DNA from: Epinephelus fuscoguttatus
Taxonomy: Eukaryota; Chordata; Actinopteri; Perciformes; Serranidae
Length of the DNA stretch: 64,000 nt
Assembly: GCF_011397635.1 (NCBI RefSeq)
Contig: NC_064759.1
Location: 13,288,428 to 13,352,427 of the forward strand
Reading direction: 5' to 3'
Shown: one piece after another, positions 11,350 through 22,205 of the stretch
How the letters are laid out: every line of letters begins with the position of its first letter
Numbering within the stretch: the first letter of the stretch is position 1
Program-made: the position numbers and the translations under genes
The notes under the pieces: model-generated
Databases searched by the model: none
The model's input: the letters and a program-made list of their open reading frames with translations, nothing else
What the model was told of the DNA's origin: nothing

Positions 11350-11689
11350 TATTTATGCAGTGTGTTTTAAAGCATCACATTATTCATTTATGTGAGTTAA
11401 CCATTCATGACAAATAAATAATCTCGTGTTTTTTTGTCGACCAAAGGTCAGACAATTTGTTGTCATTTTTCATCAATTGGAATGGACAAGGAAAAAAACA
11501 CATAATTAAGTATCCTAATAAAAAAAATTGCCAATGATTTATGAGTGCATTTAGAGTAGACACTGTATGTGTACACTGCTAAGAATATATTCTAAACCTG
11601 TGTACTAAAGTTTGTATTTAGAGGCTTTGAAAAGTCACTGTAATTTAACACTGGAGAAAAGAGAAAAAGAGAGAGAAAAACCATTAAAT

Positions 11690-12840
11690 TGTCTCCTCAC
11701 CACATCCTAAATCAGAACTACACCCTTTGCTCACCCAGGTTTTATGTACTGCATTCTCCCGACTGCCTGCCAGGTGGAGCAAGTGTATTAAAATACTGTA
11801 CATCCTGCAACGAGGTGAGCGTTTGCCAGCACACTGTTTGCCATATACAAGCATGTCCTGTTCTCTCATGCTCTGTAAGTGAGTCTAAATGTGCTCAAGA
11901 CAACTTGTTTTGAAGTTTCCATAGAATAATTACCTTATTTTTGACATATTCTTGGCTGTGAAAGCAAAGATATTTCTTGTGTGTGGCTCTAAAATGTGTA
12001 AGAATAAACTAACCCTAATCCCTCAATTTTAAAAGGCAGCACTTTCAAACATGTCGCTGCCAAACATTCATAAGACATTTGGGTCGCTTTTTTTTTTTAG
12101 GGAATTTTCATCCTCAAGTGTTAAGTCACTCACATCCTGGCTTGTGTTGAAAAAAACACCCCAAAACTTCCTATTGGTTCTCCTTTGTGCTGCAGGCAGT
12201 GATGTGAAAAAAAATAGACCCTGTTTAAATGGAAACAGCTGTGCAGTCAAACCAGGTCAAGCAGGTTTACCATCGGTGTTATGTAAGAAAGACAAACAGC
12301 CTAAAGTAGCCCAGGTACCAAATAAATTTAATATTGAATTTGGTCCAAGATTGATTTCTTAGTGCACCACCTCCTGTTCCTTTACAGTATGTGGTTAGCT
12401 AACAGAAGGATGGATGTCTGCACGGCTATTGCACGTTCACTTCTTTCCGAGACGTTTCTTTTTTGCTTATTTGGCATATGTGTTTACTGATAAGAATACA
12501 TTCAAACTGTATACAAAAGCAGAATGTATCGTAACCCTGGAGGAAATTCAGTCATTCAGTGATGATATACTCTTTTAGAGGAGGAGTGGTGAATGGATTT
12601 TAATTTGTGCCCTTCTCACCACTTCCTGTATCAGAGACACACCCATTGCTCACCCTCGTATTACATAATGCATTCTCCCTACTGCCTGCCAGGTGGAGCA
12701 AGTGTAATAAAATAGTGTATATCTTTCAAGAGGTGAGCATCTGCCAGCAAACTGTTGGTCACACAAGCATGTCATGTTCTCTCACATAGTGAATGTGAGT
12801 TTAAATGCATTCATTTGTTTTAAAAAAGACATGTGGAGGG
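11690..12840. repeat. duplicated non-coding block, period about 920 bp
   Basis: The segment 11690-11920 (CTCACCACATCCTAAATCAG, CTGCCTGCCAGGTGGAGCAA, CAAGCATGTCCTGTTCTCTC) recurs at 12610-12840 with about 85-90% similarity. Shorter parts recur at 13425-13535 and 13918-14005. No coding potential is seen. The 11950-12060 stretch (TGAAAGCAAAGATATTTCTT) is also repeated at 14500-14600 and 22630-22730 beside S100 3' ends. Confidence 0.7.
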
Positions 12841-12858
12841 ATTCTACAAACTTTCAGA

Positions 12859-13390
12859 CAGCGGTGAGCAGAGTACTGAAAATCTTTACTCAAGTAAAAG
12901 TACATTTACCCCCATAAAAAATGACTCAAGTAAAATTTGAGGAAGCTACTAAAGTGATACAGTCGCTGGTTACTAAATAACTCATCATCTATTCTTGACT
13001 TTTTTTTAGATTTCGGTGTAAAAAGTTTGGCCAGACAAGGTCGGGAATCGTCTCTTGAAGCTGCCTCTTGTTGTGGATTTTGCTTTGTCATCATTGCATT
13101 GCAGTCAAAAGATAGGTGGTGCTTTTTTTGTCTCCAGGCAGGTGCAAACTTGCAGTACAGGTGCTCCTCGCATGCTCTGCAGCCAACACCCAATCCTCAC
13201 ATTCAAAGCAGACTCATTGTGACGGTCTGAACAGCAAATGTAGTGATGTAAAAAGTAGGTAACTGGCTCAAAAGTATACTCGAGTAGAAACTATAATTCA
13301 AAAAGGAACATGAAAAGTACTCGTTCTTTAAAAACAAACAAAAAACCTTTAACTTGTGCATTACTTGTAACATGTTACCACCCACCCCTG
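12859..13390. mobile_element. hAT-type MITE, copy 1
   Basis: Starts CAGCGGTGAGCAG and ends ACCACCCACCCCTG, giving imperfect hAT-like inverted termini (CAGnGGTGnG). It is flanked by CTTTCAGA (12851-12858) and CATTCAGA (13391-13398), an 8-bp target duplication with one mismatch, as expected for hAT. The interior is non-coding and contains CTCAAGTAAAAGTACATTTA-type sequence. Confidence 0.75.
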
Positions 13391-13543
13391 CATTCAGATA
13401 CAGAATACTGAAATTGTTTTGACATAGTGCCAGTGAACAAGCATGTCCTGTTCTCTCAAGAGCTGTAAGTGAGTTTAAATGCACTCATCTGTATGAAACT
13501 TGTTTTGAAACTGACATGTGCAGGGAGTCTTTGAACTTTCAGA

Positions 13544-13915
13544 CAGTGGTGGGCAGAGTACTGAAAATCTGCACTCAGGTAAAAGTACATTTACTCCCAT
13601 AAAAACGGACTCAAGTAAAAGTGAAAATTACCATTTGAGGAAGCTACTCAAGGGATAAAGTCACTGGTTAATAAATTACTCATCATGTAACTGTTGTCTG
13701 TTTTAGATTTTGGTGTAAAAAGTTTGGCCAGATGTGGTCAGGAATCGTCTCTTGAAGCTGCCTCTTGTTGTGGTTTTGCTTTGTCATCATTGCATTTCAG
13801 TTAAAAGATAGGCGGTGCTCCTCACATGCTCTGCAGCCAACACCCAATCCTCACATTCAAGGCAGACTCGTTTAACTCATGTGCCTTACTTGTAACCTGC
13901 TACCACCCACCCCTG
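13544..13915. mobile_element. hAT-type MITE, copy 2, internally deleted
   Basis: Starts CAGTGGTGGGCAGAGTACTG and ends CCACCCACCCCTG. The flanks CTTTCAGA and GTTTCAGT match at six of eight positions. It shares the interior of copy 1 but lacks part of the right half. Confidence 0.7.
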
Positions 13916-14030
13916 GTTTCAGTGCCATCTGCCAGCACACTGTTGGTCACACAAGCATGTCCTGTTCTCTCAAGAACTGTAAGTGAGTTTAGATGTACTC
14001 ACCTGAAATTGAGATGACTGAACATATCCA

Positions 14031-14458
14031 CTCAAGTAAAAGTACATTTACTCCCATAAAAAAAAGACTCAAGTAAAGGGGAAAAATACCATTTGAAAAA
14101 GCTGCTCAAGGATAAGTGATAAAGTCACTGGTTAATAAATTACTCATCATCTCTTCTTGACTTTTTTAGATTTTGGTGTAAAAACTTTGGCCAGATGAGG
14201 TCAGGAATTGTCTCTTGAAGCTGCCTCTTGTTGCGGGTTTTGCTTCGTCATCATCGCATTGTGGTAAAAAAACAGATTTGTTGTAAAAAAGTTTTTAAAC
14301 AGCAAATCTAGTAAAGAAAAAAGTAGATCACTGCCTGCAAAATATACTCAAGTAGAGACTAGAAGTGCTGTTAAAAAGTGAACATTAAAAGTACTCGTTC
14401 CTTTTTGGAAAAACATTTTTTGACCCATGTGCGTTACTTGTAACATGTTACTACCCAT
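14031..14458. mobile_element. hAT-type MITE, copy 3, left end lost
   Basis: Begins within the family at CTCAAGTAAAAGTACATTTA and continues to ACATGTTACTACCCATTACT. The CAGTGGTGGGCAG terminus is missing. It lies between the duplicated block and the 3' end of S100 gene 2. Confidence 0.6.
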
Positions 14459-14726
14459 TACTTGTTTTCACATACTTAACCGTTTGTTCTGTCACAAATT
14501 TTTGGCTGTGGAAGCAAAGATATTTCTTGTATGAAGCTCTAAATTGTGTATGAATAAATTAACCCAATTCCCTAAATTCATAAAGGCGGTGCTTTCAAAC
14601 AAACTGATACAAATAGGAGGTTTTATACAAATGGATAGTAAGGGAAAGAGGAAAAGCAGATTCCTCTACACACACAATGATTGCCAAAAAAGACAAAGAA
14701 GCCCACATCCAATTAAACATCACAAT

Positions 14727-14747
14727 TTTTATTTATTTATTTTTTTT
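14727..14747 (-). terminator. poly(A) signals of S100 gene 2
   Basis: On the minus strand this reads as overlapping AATAAA units (AATAAATAAATAAA), about 130 bp past the stop codon of the gene at 14873-15288. It is a suitable 3'-end signal. Confidence 0.6.
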
Positions 14748-14872
14748 GTCTCTAAACAAGTATTGAATGGACACTTCTTTGAAAACCAATTTTTAGTCTA
14801 GAGTGGATTTAGCAGTAGGCAGTGCCACATATGCCATTCATCAAAGTTTTACATGCAAACTTAGAAGCCGTG

Positions 14873-15288
14873 TCATTGGCCCTCGTGTGCCACCCTCTTG
14901 TAGTGGAATCTGAGCATCCTACAGACACACACAGTGAACTCTTGGAAGTTCATCTGTCCATCAGCGTTCGCATCCAGCACCCGTGGCATATTGTCACTGT
15001 GAGCTGCAGCGATGTTTTGCTGGAGAACATATAATTACAACATGAAATGCATCTGAATGATGAATAAGAAGCATGACAACAAGTGAATGTGTTACGTATA
15101 GATTTCAGTGTGAATTGTAACTGTGTCATGTAGAGTGAATGTGTTGAGTTTCTTACTAGGAATAAAGGGTTTTCAATTTCTTTCTGAAACAGCCTCCCTC
15201 TTTCCTCGTTGTTTATATTACCAGATTTGTCAGCGTAGTCGGAAAATACATCCACAATGGTTGCAATGGCCTGCTCCAGACGAGCCAT
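14873..15288 (-). CDS. S100 family EF-hand calcium-binding protein (gene 2)
   Basis: Coding exons 15288-15157 and 15019-14873 (minus) give a 92-residue protein. The 137-bp intron has donor GTAAGA and acceptor TTCTCCAG, in phase 0 after residue 44. The start ATG follows acceptor TTCAG|TT. Exon 1 (MARLEQAIATIVDVF) is close to gene 4. Its N-terminal loop, YADKSGNINNEE, is 12 residues long rather than the usual 14 of S100 pseudo-EF-hands. Exon 2 has a canonical loop, DANADGQMNFQE, with Asp1, Asn3, Asp5, Gly6 and Glu12, then FTVCVCRMLRFHYKRVAHEGQ. The role is inferred from the family: a small calcium sensor, usually dimeric. A relic of the same exon 2 is at 25575-25689. No named orthologue is assigned. 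Confidence 0.9.
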
Positions 15289-16075
15289 AACTGAAGCTGG
15301 ACAAAAAGATTGATACTGATTTTGAGTAAAACCAAAAGAAACATGAGTTAATGCTTCTGAAACACAGAGTGTGTAAAATCCCCTGCTAGAGGATGATCAA
15401 CATCAATGCACGCCACTTGCAATTAAAAACTATTCGATGGAGTCAACAGCTCATCACCCTCACTTGGCTTCTCAGTTCTGCAATGACTGTTTCCTTTGTT
15501 GCAGCAGTGTGCATTGGTGACAGTATCACAAACCACACATATACAGGCTTATTTTGTTTGCAATAAACAGTTCATCTGAAGGAGAGAAGTTGCTGCGTTT
15601 TCTGTGACCGGAAAATTAGGCCAGTTGTGCACAGCCAGACTACATCCAACCACACTGTTGTCTACACAGAGGATAAACAGAAAGTAAAGTTGTGGCAAAG
15701 AGTTTTGCAGACACTATGGTGTCAGGTCTTATGAAATCTCTTGATATTGGTAAATCAGATTCATGTGCTGAAGTTTAAAGGTAAAAGCTAAGAATGTAAA
15801 AGTCAGAAGTTTAGACTCAACACTGAAGGAGGATGGCAAATACTCAGAGCAACATGTGTTTACAGTAGCACGGAATAAAGCTTTTGTAAATGAGAGGAAC
15901 TACTCTCAAGTTTTAGACTAACAATGCTGCCAGTTTACAGACAATATTTTGTCATGTCCGTTGCATGTGTCAGGCTGTTTAGCACTCGTCATGCTCAGTA
16001 TCTGAACATATTGCAGATATTTTCTTTCCTCCCACGTAACTCACTCCCGCAAAGTTGCTTTCTATCAAGACTCAC

Positions 16076-16180
16076 CTCAGAGTTCAGGTTCACCAGGTGA
16101 AGAGAGATCAGGTCAGTGTCACCAGCTTGGTCCCAGAGGAGACTGAGAGTCAGACTGATGGGAAAGCCTCCTTTTATCAG
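16076..16180 (-). promoter_or_regulatory. S100 gene 2: promoter and non-coding exon 1
   Basis: On the minus strand a TATA-like CTGATAAAAGG (16170-16180) is followed by the shared group I 5' UTR sequence (CTCCTCTGGGACCAAGCTGG, GATCTCTCTTCACCTGGTGA) and ends CTCTGAG|GTGAGT at 16076. The 5' UTR intron then runs to the ATG exon at 15288. It is nearly identical to the modules at 23639 and 26913, while the coding parts have diverged much more. Confidence 0.7.
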
Positions 16181-16359
16181 GACACACAAGGTCGTACACA
16201 TGTAGATACTTGTGCATAAAAAAGAACACAACTGTGGTGATTCATGGGAATTTGGTCTGCTCCCAAAAAAACAGCAACAACTGACTTGTTTGTGCCGTAC
16301 TCTATAACCATGGCATTTTTTATTGATGAAATGTGTATTTGTGCCCTTGCACTAATTAG

Positions 16360-17150
16360 TAATTAGAGGCCGGGCAGCCTAAGCTGCCAGGACCCTATTG
16401 TTGTCCTGCATGTTCTTCTTCTTCTTTCTTCTTCTTCTTCCGAGGAAATCCTACTTTCCATGCGCAAAAAAATCACCAAACTTTGCACAAAGGTCCAGTC
16501 TCATGCCAGATTGCCTCAGCTGCAAAAACAGGCCAATAGTCCTGATGGTGGCGCTACAGCAAGCCTCTAAAGTTCAAAATTTTGAAAATTCACAACAAAT
16601 CAACCATATGTGCTACAGATGCAGATTGCAACTTTCACCAAAATGTAGCCCCAATACTGAAGAAACTTTTGTACATTTAAACCTATTGCAAATTATGAAG
16701 TCCATCACTCTGTTTTTTTCAAAAACTGTAGAACTTATTAAACCTATTTCCTCCCACAATTTTTGCTCAGTTGACACCAAACTTGCTACAGAGCATATAG
16801 GAGCCAAATATGTTATTGGGAGGTTTGCTTCTAACTGTGTAATTCACTGTGTGGGCATTGGGGGTGCTGTACTGTCACCTGATGAGTTCAGGTATTTTAG
16901 GATGTGACCTCACTATGGTCATCAGGTGTTTGGCCCGGAAGGGCAAATGGTTTTTGACCGCAATGGTGCAGACCGCTACAGTTTTTTATTTGTTTTATAC
17001 TGAGCGTCAAATGTGGATGTAACAGATGGACTTTGCCATGCACACACAAAATAAATGTTATGGTGATGCAACGCAAGAAGCATGGACTCGAAGGTAACGA
17101 AGATAACGTAGCGTGTCCAGCAACAGGCGCGTCAACCCTGGTCAAATACC
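16360..17150. repeat. dispersed non-coding repeat
   Basis: The stretch opens GAGGCCGGGCAGCCTAAGCT, is followed by a (TTC)n tract at 16416-16441, and continues with CAAACTTTGCACAAAGGTCC and GGTGGCGCTACAG. This style is typical of intermediate-repeat DNA in fish. The final part (GTTTGGCCCGGAAGGGCAAA) may be its other end. Open frames at 16398-16907 (+) and 16897-17145 (-) show no domain. Confidence 0.4.
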
Positions 17151-17714
17151 TCAGTAGCTAGTAGTAGACTTAGCTCCTCTGTCCTACACAAACGATCCAC
17201 GCAGATTTTTGATTTATCGAAAATTGAGCTTACAGTGCATCAAAATGTTTGACTGTAAACGGTATTGTAAACATATACTTGCAAATTCTTGCTAAATACG
17301 TTTTCAATGTTCATTAAAAAAAAAAGACAAAATTTTGGAGTCATGGTAGATGATGTTTGGAAAATATCAGAATTTTATCTCAAAAACTGAATTTTTTACA
17401 GCATTTTGAATTTCGCTCTCATGTGAACAATTGGAGTAAATGCAAAAATGGCATTTGTAAACATCAGTTTTTCACTTATGGAGCCAATAAATCATTGTAC
17501 AAAAAAATTACCAACATCTCCATGCTGTCTAGATGCAATTTGTGTATTTTCGGATTTTTGTCTTAATAACTGAATTTTTGACAGCTGTTTGAAATCTGCC
17601 TTTACACACTAACAGCTGCTGTCGTACACACAGATGACTGGCTTAGTCAGTTTGTGAAGCTACATGTGACATTTCCGTTTGCCAATTAGCTCAGTGAGAT
17701 AGAGGATAATTCTT
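17151..17714. other. no gene seen
   Basis: AT-rich sequence of unclear origin, with short degenerate internal repeats (AATTTTTTACAGCATTTTGA near 17390 and AATTTTTGACAGCTGTTTGA near 17570). No coding support. Confidence 0.3.
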
Positions 17715-18650
17715 GGGGCTCTAGTTTCCCGGTGCAGCGCAGGGTGGTGCAGGGTGGCGAACCCCGCGAAGAGCTAGTTTCGAGCAGCGCAACCTGAGGC
17801 GTGCTCAGTTTGGTAGTTTAGCAGACCGAGGTGCGCTGAGATGGGTGTGGCGGCGCAGCAGGGGGAGGTCTCGACAGATCCAGCTTAGCGCAGTGACAGT
17901 TTCGTGCCAAAAGGCTTTGCCGAAGGTGTGCTAAAAGCTCGCCAGCTGAAACCAGGTCTACTGTCAGCGCAGGTGGAGTGCAGCGGGTGTAAGCCGAAGT
18001 TTGGCTGACCAGCGGACAGTGCGCACACGTCACCAAAACCTCACAGGCAGGTTTCCAGAATATCAGGCACATTAACGATGCAATAAATAGCCACAAAAAC
18101 CACTATTCAATACAACTATCTGCAATCAGCACATAAATGTATCTCTATATCGACTGTCCCGTCACATCTGATGTCAGATCAAAGGGGATTGGCACCGTTT
18201 GGCACGTTTGGCACCGTTTGGCACACGTAATGGAAACCCAACCTGATTTGATTAACACAGCTGCAAGCTAATGAGTTCACACCCCTCTCAGCCAACCACA
18301 AACAGCCACAGCATCAGATAGGGAGTATATATTCAGCATCTGTCATCTTAGAAAAGTCAAAAGAAAAGAAACAGAGTAAGACTGCGAGAGAGAAAGAGAG
18401 AGCGTGCGCGCACGAGAGAAACGCAACATTGATTTACAATTGTGGTGACCTCCTCCCAGGCTACCTTTGCATCATCAGCCCGTGGAGGTCTGCTCACAGT
18501 TCCGTATATTCGGGCACTGCGAGCTCGGACCTCCCGGACCAAAACACCAGTTTCCTCTTGGGAGAAGTTTGGCCGTCTAACCCTGCTGCTCTCTTCTGCC
18601 ATGGCGAATTGAGTAAACTCTCATTACGCCTTTGCGCGGCGCATTTAAGG
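17715..18650 (-). mobile_element. PIF/Harbinger-like element fragment with Myb-like ORF
   Basis: The GC-rich start GGGGCTCTAGTTTCCCGG followed by GTGCAGCGCAGGGTGGTGCA and short GGCACCGTTTGGCAC repeats (18190-18230) is unlike its AT-rich surroundings and resembles a Harbinger-type terminus. A Myb/SANT-like frame lies at 18357-18602. The opposite end and target duplication were not found, so the limits are approximate. Confidence 0.45.
18357..18602 (-). pseudogene. Myb/SANT-like DNA-binding ORF from a transposon
   Basis: The 81-residue frame begins MAEESSRVRRPNFSQEETGV and contains LVREVRAR and AKVAWEEVTTIVN. This is the pattern of the Myb/SANT-like domain found in the accessory DNA-binding protein of PIF/Harbinger transposons, with Trp in AW.EV in the last helix. 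After about residue 58 the frame runs into low-complexity sequence (SLFLSRSLTLFLFF), so either an intron or a truncation begins there. No transposase frame is present nearby. A host gene is unlikely but not excluded. Confidence 0.5.
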
Positions 18651-19296
18651 GCGAGGAGAGGGACTCATTTGATTGGTGTGATGTGTGTAAAACCCACTCC
18701 ATGCTTTCTCTCCTCCCCTCCCTCTTTCCGACTTACGCAGGTAGGAGGGACGGAGGTGGGAAAGAGGACATTACATTAAAAAGGCCACAAAAGCCTGAAC
18801 ACAATAGCTCAGTACAGCACATAATCCATTTCAAGTTCAATCTTGTCAATTAAGTAAAATGAAAACATGGTGATAATTTGTGTTCTATCCCAGGGATAGC
18901 ACTTGATTAATAGTTACACTCCATTACTGTCCAAAGATAAACATAGCACTTAAACCACTGGTATGTGGGAAATTAAGATTCCTTATCTTGAAGTTTCATT
19001 TCCTGGTTAAAAAGTTTAAAAAGTTAGCATGCTTAATATAGAATTTCATGTACTTTACCAAATACGACATCTACAGAAAGAGGCCAGTGAGAAACTTTTA
19101 TTCAATGAAAGAACTGGCAAATTACAAGAGATAACAGTGTAATCTACTGTTAACAGTAAATAAAACAGTGTGAGCTCATGTAAACATTTCATAACAAGCA
19201 CTAGAATATGAGCTCCATAAAACAATAAAGCGCACAAATCTGGGCTCATGTAAACAATTCATAACAGAATGTGAGCTCCACAAACAAACCAATGAA

Positions 19297-19556
19297 CTGC
19301 TAAAACTCACAATCTTACCAAGAATATTTGTCTTATTTCTAGCCAAAATGTTTCATTTCTCGCCAATTTTTCACTTGAAATAAGTAGAAAAATCTGCCTG
19401 TGGAGCAAGATTTTTTTGCTTGTAATAAGAAAAAAAAACACTTGTTCTGGCAGATTTTTCTACTTATTTCAAGTGAAAAATTGGCGAGAAATGAAACATT
19501 TTGGCTAGAAATAAGACAAATATTCTTGGTAAGACTTTGAGTTTTTGCAGTGTAAA
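19297..19556. mobile_element. foldback MITE with perfect 84-bp hairpin arms
   Basis: Arms 19315-19398 and 19449-19532 are exact reverse complements over 84 bp, separated by 50 bp. Outer sequences ACTGCTAAAACTC (left) and GAGTTTTTGCAGTG (right) extend the inverted repeat imperfectly. No open frame lies inside. The perfect pairing implies a recent insertion or some process that keeps the arms identical. Confidence 0.85.
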
Positions 19557-19746
19557 CAGTGTTACCTCATGTAAACAAAAAAAAAGTGCAAATGAACATA
19601 AAATATGGAACCTTTAAACAAAAACATCCAAGCTAAGATTTGTTTGTAACCACTGTGTAATCTGAAAAAGCTTACACAGCTGTTTAGGTAGGTTGTGAAA
19701 TTTGTATACATGTTTTTGTTTGCCTGAGTCTCCTTGCAAATTTCTT

Positions 19747-20040
19747 CTAGCCTCTGGAGTAGTGCAGTGTCAACCGGATTTGGTTCCTGGCTTCGCTTCC
19801 TCTTTTTTTCTCATGTGATGATGTCCCAAGTGGACTAGGAGCAGGAGGGAGGCTTGTGACATCAGAGGAAGATAGTGTACCTGAGCTTGATGCAGGTGAA
19901 GGAGGATGATTGACAGTGTGCAAACTTGAAGTACTGGCCTCTCCATCATCACCACATGTAAAGGGTTGGCAGTGTAAATCAATAAGTGCCAAGTTATTTG
20001 TTGTGTAGTTCATATAAAAACATGACTCATTTATAATCAA
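19747..20040 (-). pseudogene. possible C-terminal part of a transposon Myb-like protein
   Basis: A minus-strand frame with CGDDGEASTSS, a Ser/Pro-rich stretch (HPPSPASSSGTLSSS) and SHEKKRGS resembles the linker region of Harbinger-type Myb-like proteins. It lies upstream, not downstream, of the Myb-like domain at 18.5 kb relative to transcription, so it would have to come from a different or rearranged copy. Function is not claimed. Confidence 0.25.
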
Positions 20041-21033
20041 CCTGGTGTCAAGTGACCTAATCTGTGACTACCATTAGCACTGTTATTAACTGACGTTGGT
20101 TAATGTTAGTTTTGTTGTTTTTGCACTCTCTCCCTCCTTTCATGTTTTTTAAAATGTATTTTAGTAAATCTTTCTGAAGCTTATATCAGAGATGGTGGGG
20201 GGAAAAAGACCTTTTAATCTTTATTTCCAAAGTAATAAATCACAGAAAAAAACCAACAACAAAATATTTGAAAACACCACTCTACTTTTATACTTACCAA
20301 ATGGTACGCATACAGGATTTATATTACTTTACAGGACTTGGTAGATTTCACAACAAAATCTATACATTGAATTAATTCAGGATTACAACAATCCAATTCA
20401 GGTGCAAAGTCTCTTATGCTTAGAATGCCACCTTTTTTTCATCTTCCTACACTCTGCTTGTTGCTCAGAATTGCCTAATTTTGCCCAAAAATTGTCCGGC
20501 ACCGACCATTGCTGCGCAGCAGCTATAATTTATTTTGATTACAGGTTGAGTAGAGCTGCAAGATACAGCCTGTTGTGGGAAAAATGGAAAACTACACAGT
20601 GAGTTGATTTCATCCCAGAAACATGATAAGCTTAAACTGCTATCCAGATACAAAAAGTTAACATATTTTCATGCTAATACATTGTCAATAATTAATTCAA
20701 TATAAGTGGTCTGAAAGGAAGCCAAAATGACTGGAGGTAAAGCTATACCAAACATTTTGTCAGTGCATATGAACCCTAAATATTATTCTACTCCACAAAG
20801 ACATAATTAATTCAGTCAGGACCACTTTAGTCAAAGAAAACTTTATTTCCATTTGCAGAATTATATTTGCCAGTATGGCTCTGTTTTGGGGCCTCTCTGC
20901 CTTTCCTCAGGCCTATGTGGAAAGCCTTAGGTGGAGAGTGCAAACCTGTCTGCCCTTCCATGCGCCTGCGTGGAAAGCCTGAGGCAGAGAGAGCACACCT
21001 GTCTGCCCTTCCATGCGCCTACTTGGAAAGCTT
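20041..21033. other. no gene seen; short tandem duplication
   Basis: Mostly AT-rich without a supported gene. At 20920-21030 a roughly 65-bp unit (ACCTGTCTGCCCTTCCATGC) occurs twice in tandem. Confidence 0.4.
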
Positions 21034-21476
21034 AATTTGGGCCCTGGGCCTTTTTTGGGGTATTTTTGCTGCCTTTACTTTTAAGCTCATATCACAGTCA
21101 TTATAAAGGCTACATACACATGCTATATCTTGGGGTTTTTTCAGGACAATCTGGGCTAACCAGATTTGCCATCATTCCATGTCCTTCTATGTGCCTGTAT
21201 TTTATATTAATTTTTATATCAATGAAAAAAAATCTGTGTTACTAAATTCTCACATTTTTACATGTATCTCACCATAGCAAGTTGGAAGTTGACATATTCT
21301 GCCATATATTAAGAGGGGAGACTCTCTGGAATCTGGCAATATAAGAACCATGATGCTGGGACATTCTGTCACTTCACAGTTGTCCAAAACATGTGGTTTG
21401 TGCCAGGTGGACATGATTGCCAGTATTTTTTCATTATTGCAAGAAATACCATTGACTCATTCACAAGTCAAGTCTG
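21034..21476 (-). mobile_element. truncated inverted copy of the TTAA-flanked element
   Basis: Starting at TTAATTTGGGCCCTGGGCC, this is the reverse complement of 8965-9400, including CATGATGCTGGGACATTCTG and TGTCCAAAACATGTGG. It is cut off at about 21476, where a Tc1 transposase fragment begins, so only about half of the element remains. Confidence 0.7.
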
Positions 21477-21478
21477 TA

Positions 21479-21680
21479 TCTGGTGTGATCACCATTTGCC
21501 TCACGCAGTGCAACACATCTCCTTCACATAGAGTTGATCAGGTTGTTGATTGTGGCCTGTGGAATGTTGGTCCACTCCTCTTCAATGGCTGTGCGAAGTT
21601 GCTGGATATTGGCAGGAACTGGAACACGCTGTCGTATACGCCGATCCAGAGCATCCCAAACATTCTCAACTGTCCTGGCA
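21479..21680 (-). pseudogene. Tc1-like transposase C-terminal fragment
   Basis: The minus strand encodes ENVWDALDRRIRQRVP, IQQLRTAIEEEWTNIPQ, INNLINSM, a stop, then RRCVALREANGDHTRY. This is the end of a Tc1-type transposase after the catalytic Glu (E of ENVWD). It has one in-frame stop and is truncated on both sides. It is a different subfamily from the element at 10.2 kb. Confidence 0.75.
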
Positions 21681-21710
21681 TGGTAATTGCAGCAAAAAGC
21701 TGCTGTTTCT

Positions 21711-22200
21711 GCATTTCCATGTAAACAGGGATATCGTTTTCACAACTGATCGTGTAAACCCGGATTTTTTTACACGGGATAAATAAAAATCCGTTTTTAT
21801 TTGTATCGGTATCCGTGTAAACAAGGCCTAAGGCAGGGAGAGCAGCAGCAAAGACCCCCAGGAACAGAACAGAGCAGCATCAATGACACATACAAATCAC
21901 ATTGATAAGTCAGACACAGCATGAAAAGGAGGAGCTGGGGTGGAGGTGGGTTGCAAAGCGGCTTGCAGAGGAAGCAGCAACAGTAGGCAGGCCAGAGCAG
22001 TTTGAATAGGGCACCTTGAATGAGATTCGCCAGTTGGTTGCACAGAAAGGAATCATGTGATCTTTCAGCTGACTCCCTTCCATCAGTCAGCTGCTCCATC
22101 AGTTGATTGAGCTGTTTCAGATCAGCTGATGTAGCTGGAATGTTAGCTGAGCTGCCTGAACTAACGCTGTGCACAATTCCTGAAGATTAAAGAAAATACG
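21711..22200. other. repeat relic and unassigned sequence
   Basis: Between 21711 and 21830 the words CATGTAAACAGGGATATC and GTATCCGTGTAAACAAGGCC occur in inverted orientation around an AAATCCG/CGGATTT core, suggesting a small inverted-repeat element. The open frame 21797-22174 (-) shows no domain I recognise. Confidence 0.35.
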
Positions 22201-22205
22201 TTTTG

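Noticed and set aside
11690-14458. Possible CRISPR-like or satellite array because of recurring blocks
   Set aside because: Blocks are few, long, unevenly spaced and explained by segment duplication plus hAT MITEs in a vertebrate genome.
15995-16231. Minus-strand frame over the S100 gene 2 promoter encoding SLLWDQAGDTDLISLHLVNL, with near-identical peptides at 23.6 and 26.9 kb
   Set aside because: It overlaps the TATA box and the non-coding exon, has no start downstream of the promoter, and the frame is not kept in the gene 1 module. The similarity comes from the duplicated 5' UTR, not from a protein.
16398-16907. 169-codon plus-strand frame
   Set aside because: Covers a dispersed repeat starting with a (TTC)n tract; no domain recognised.
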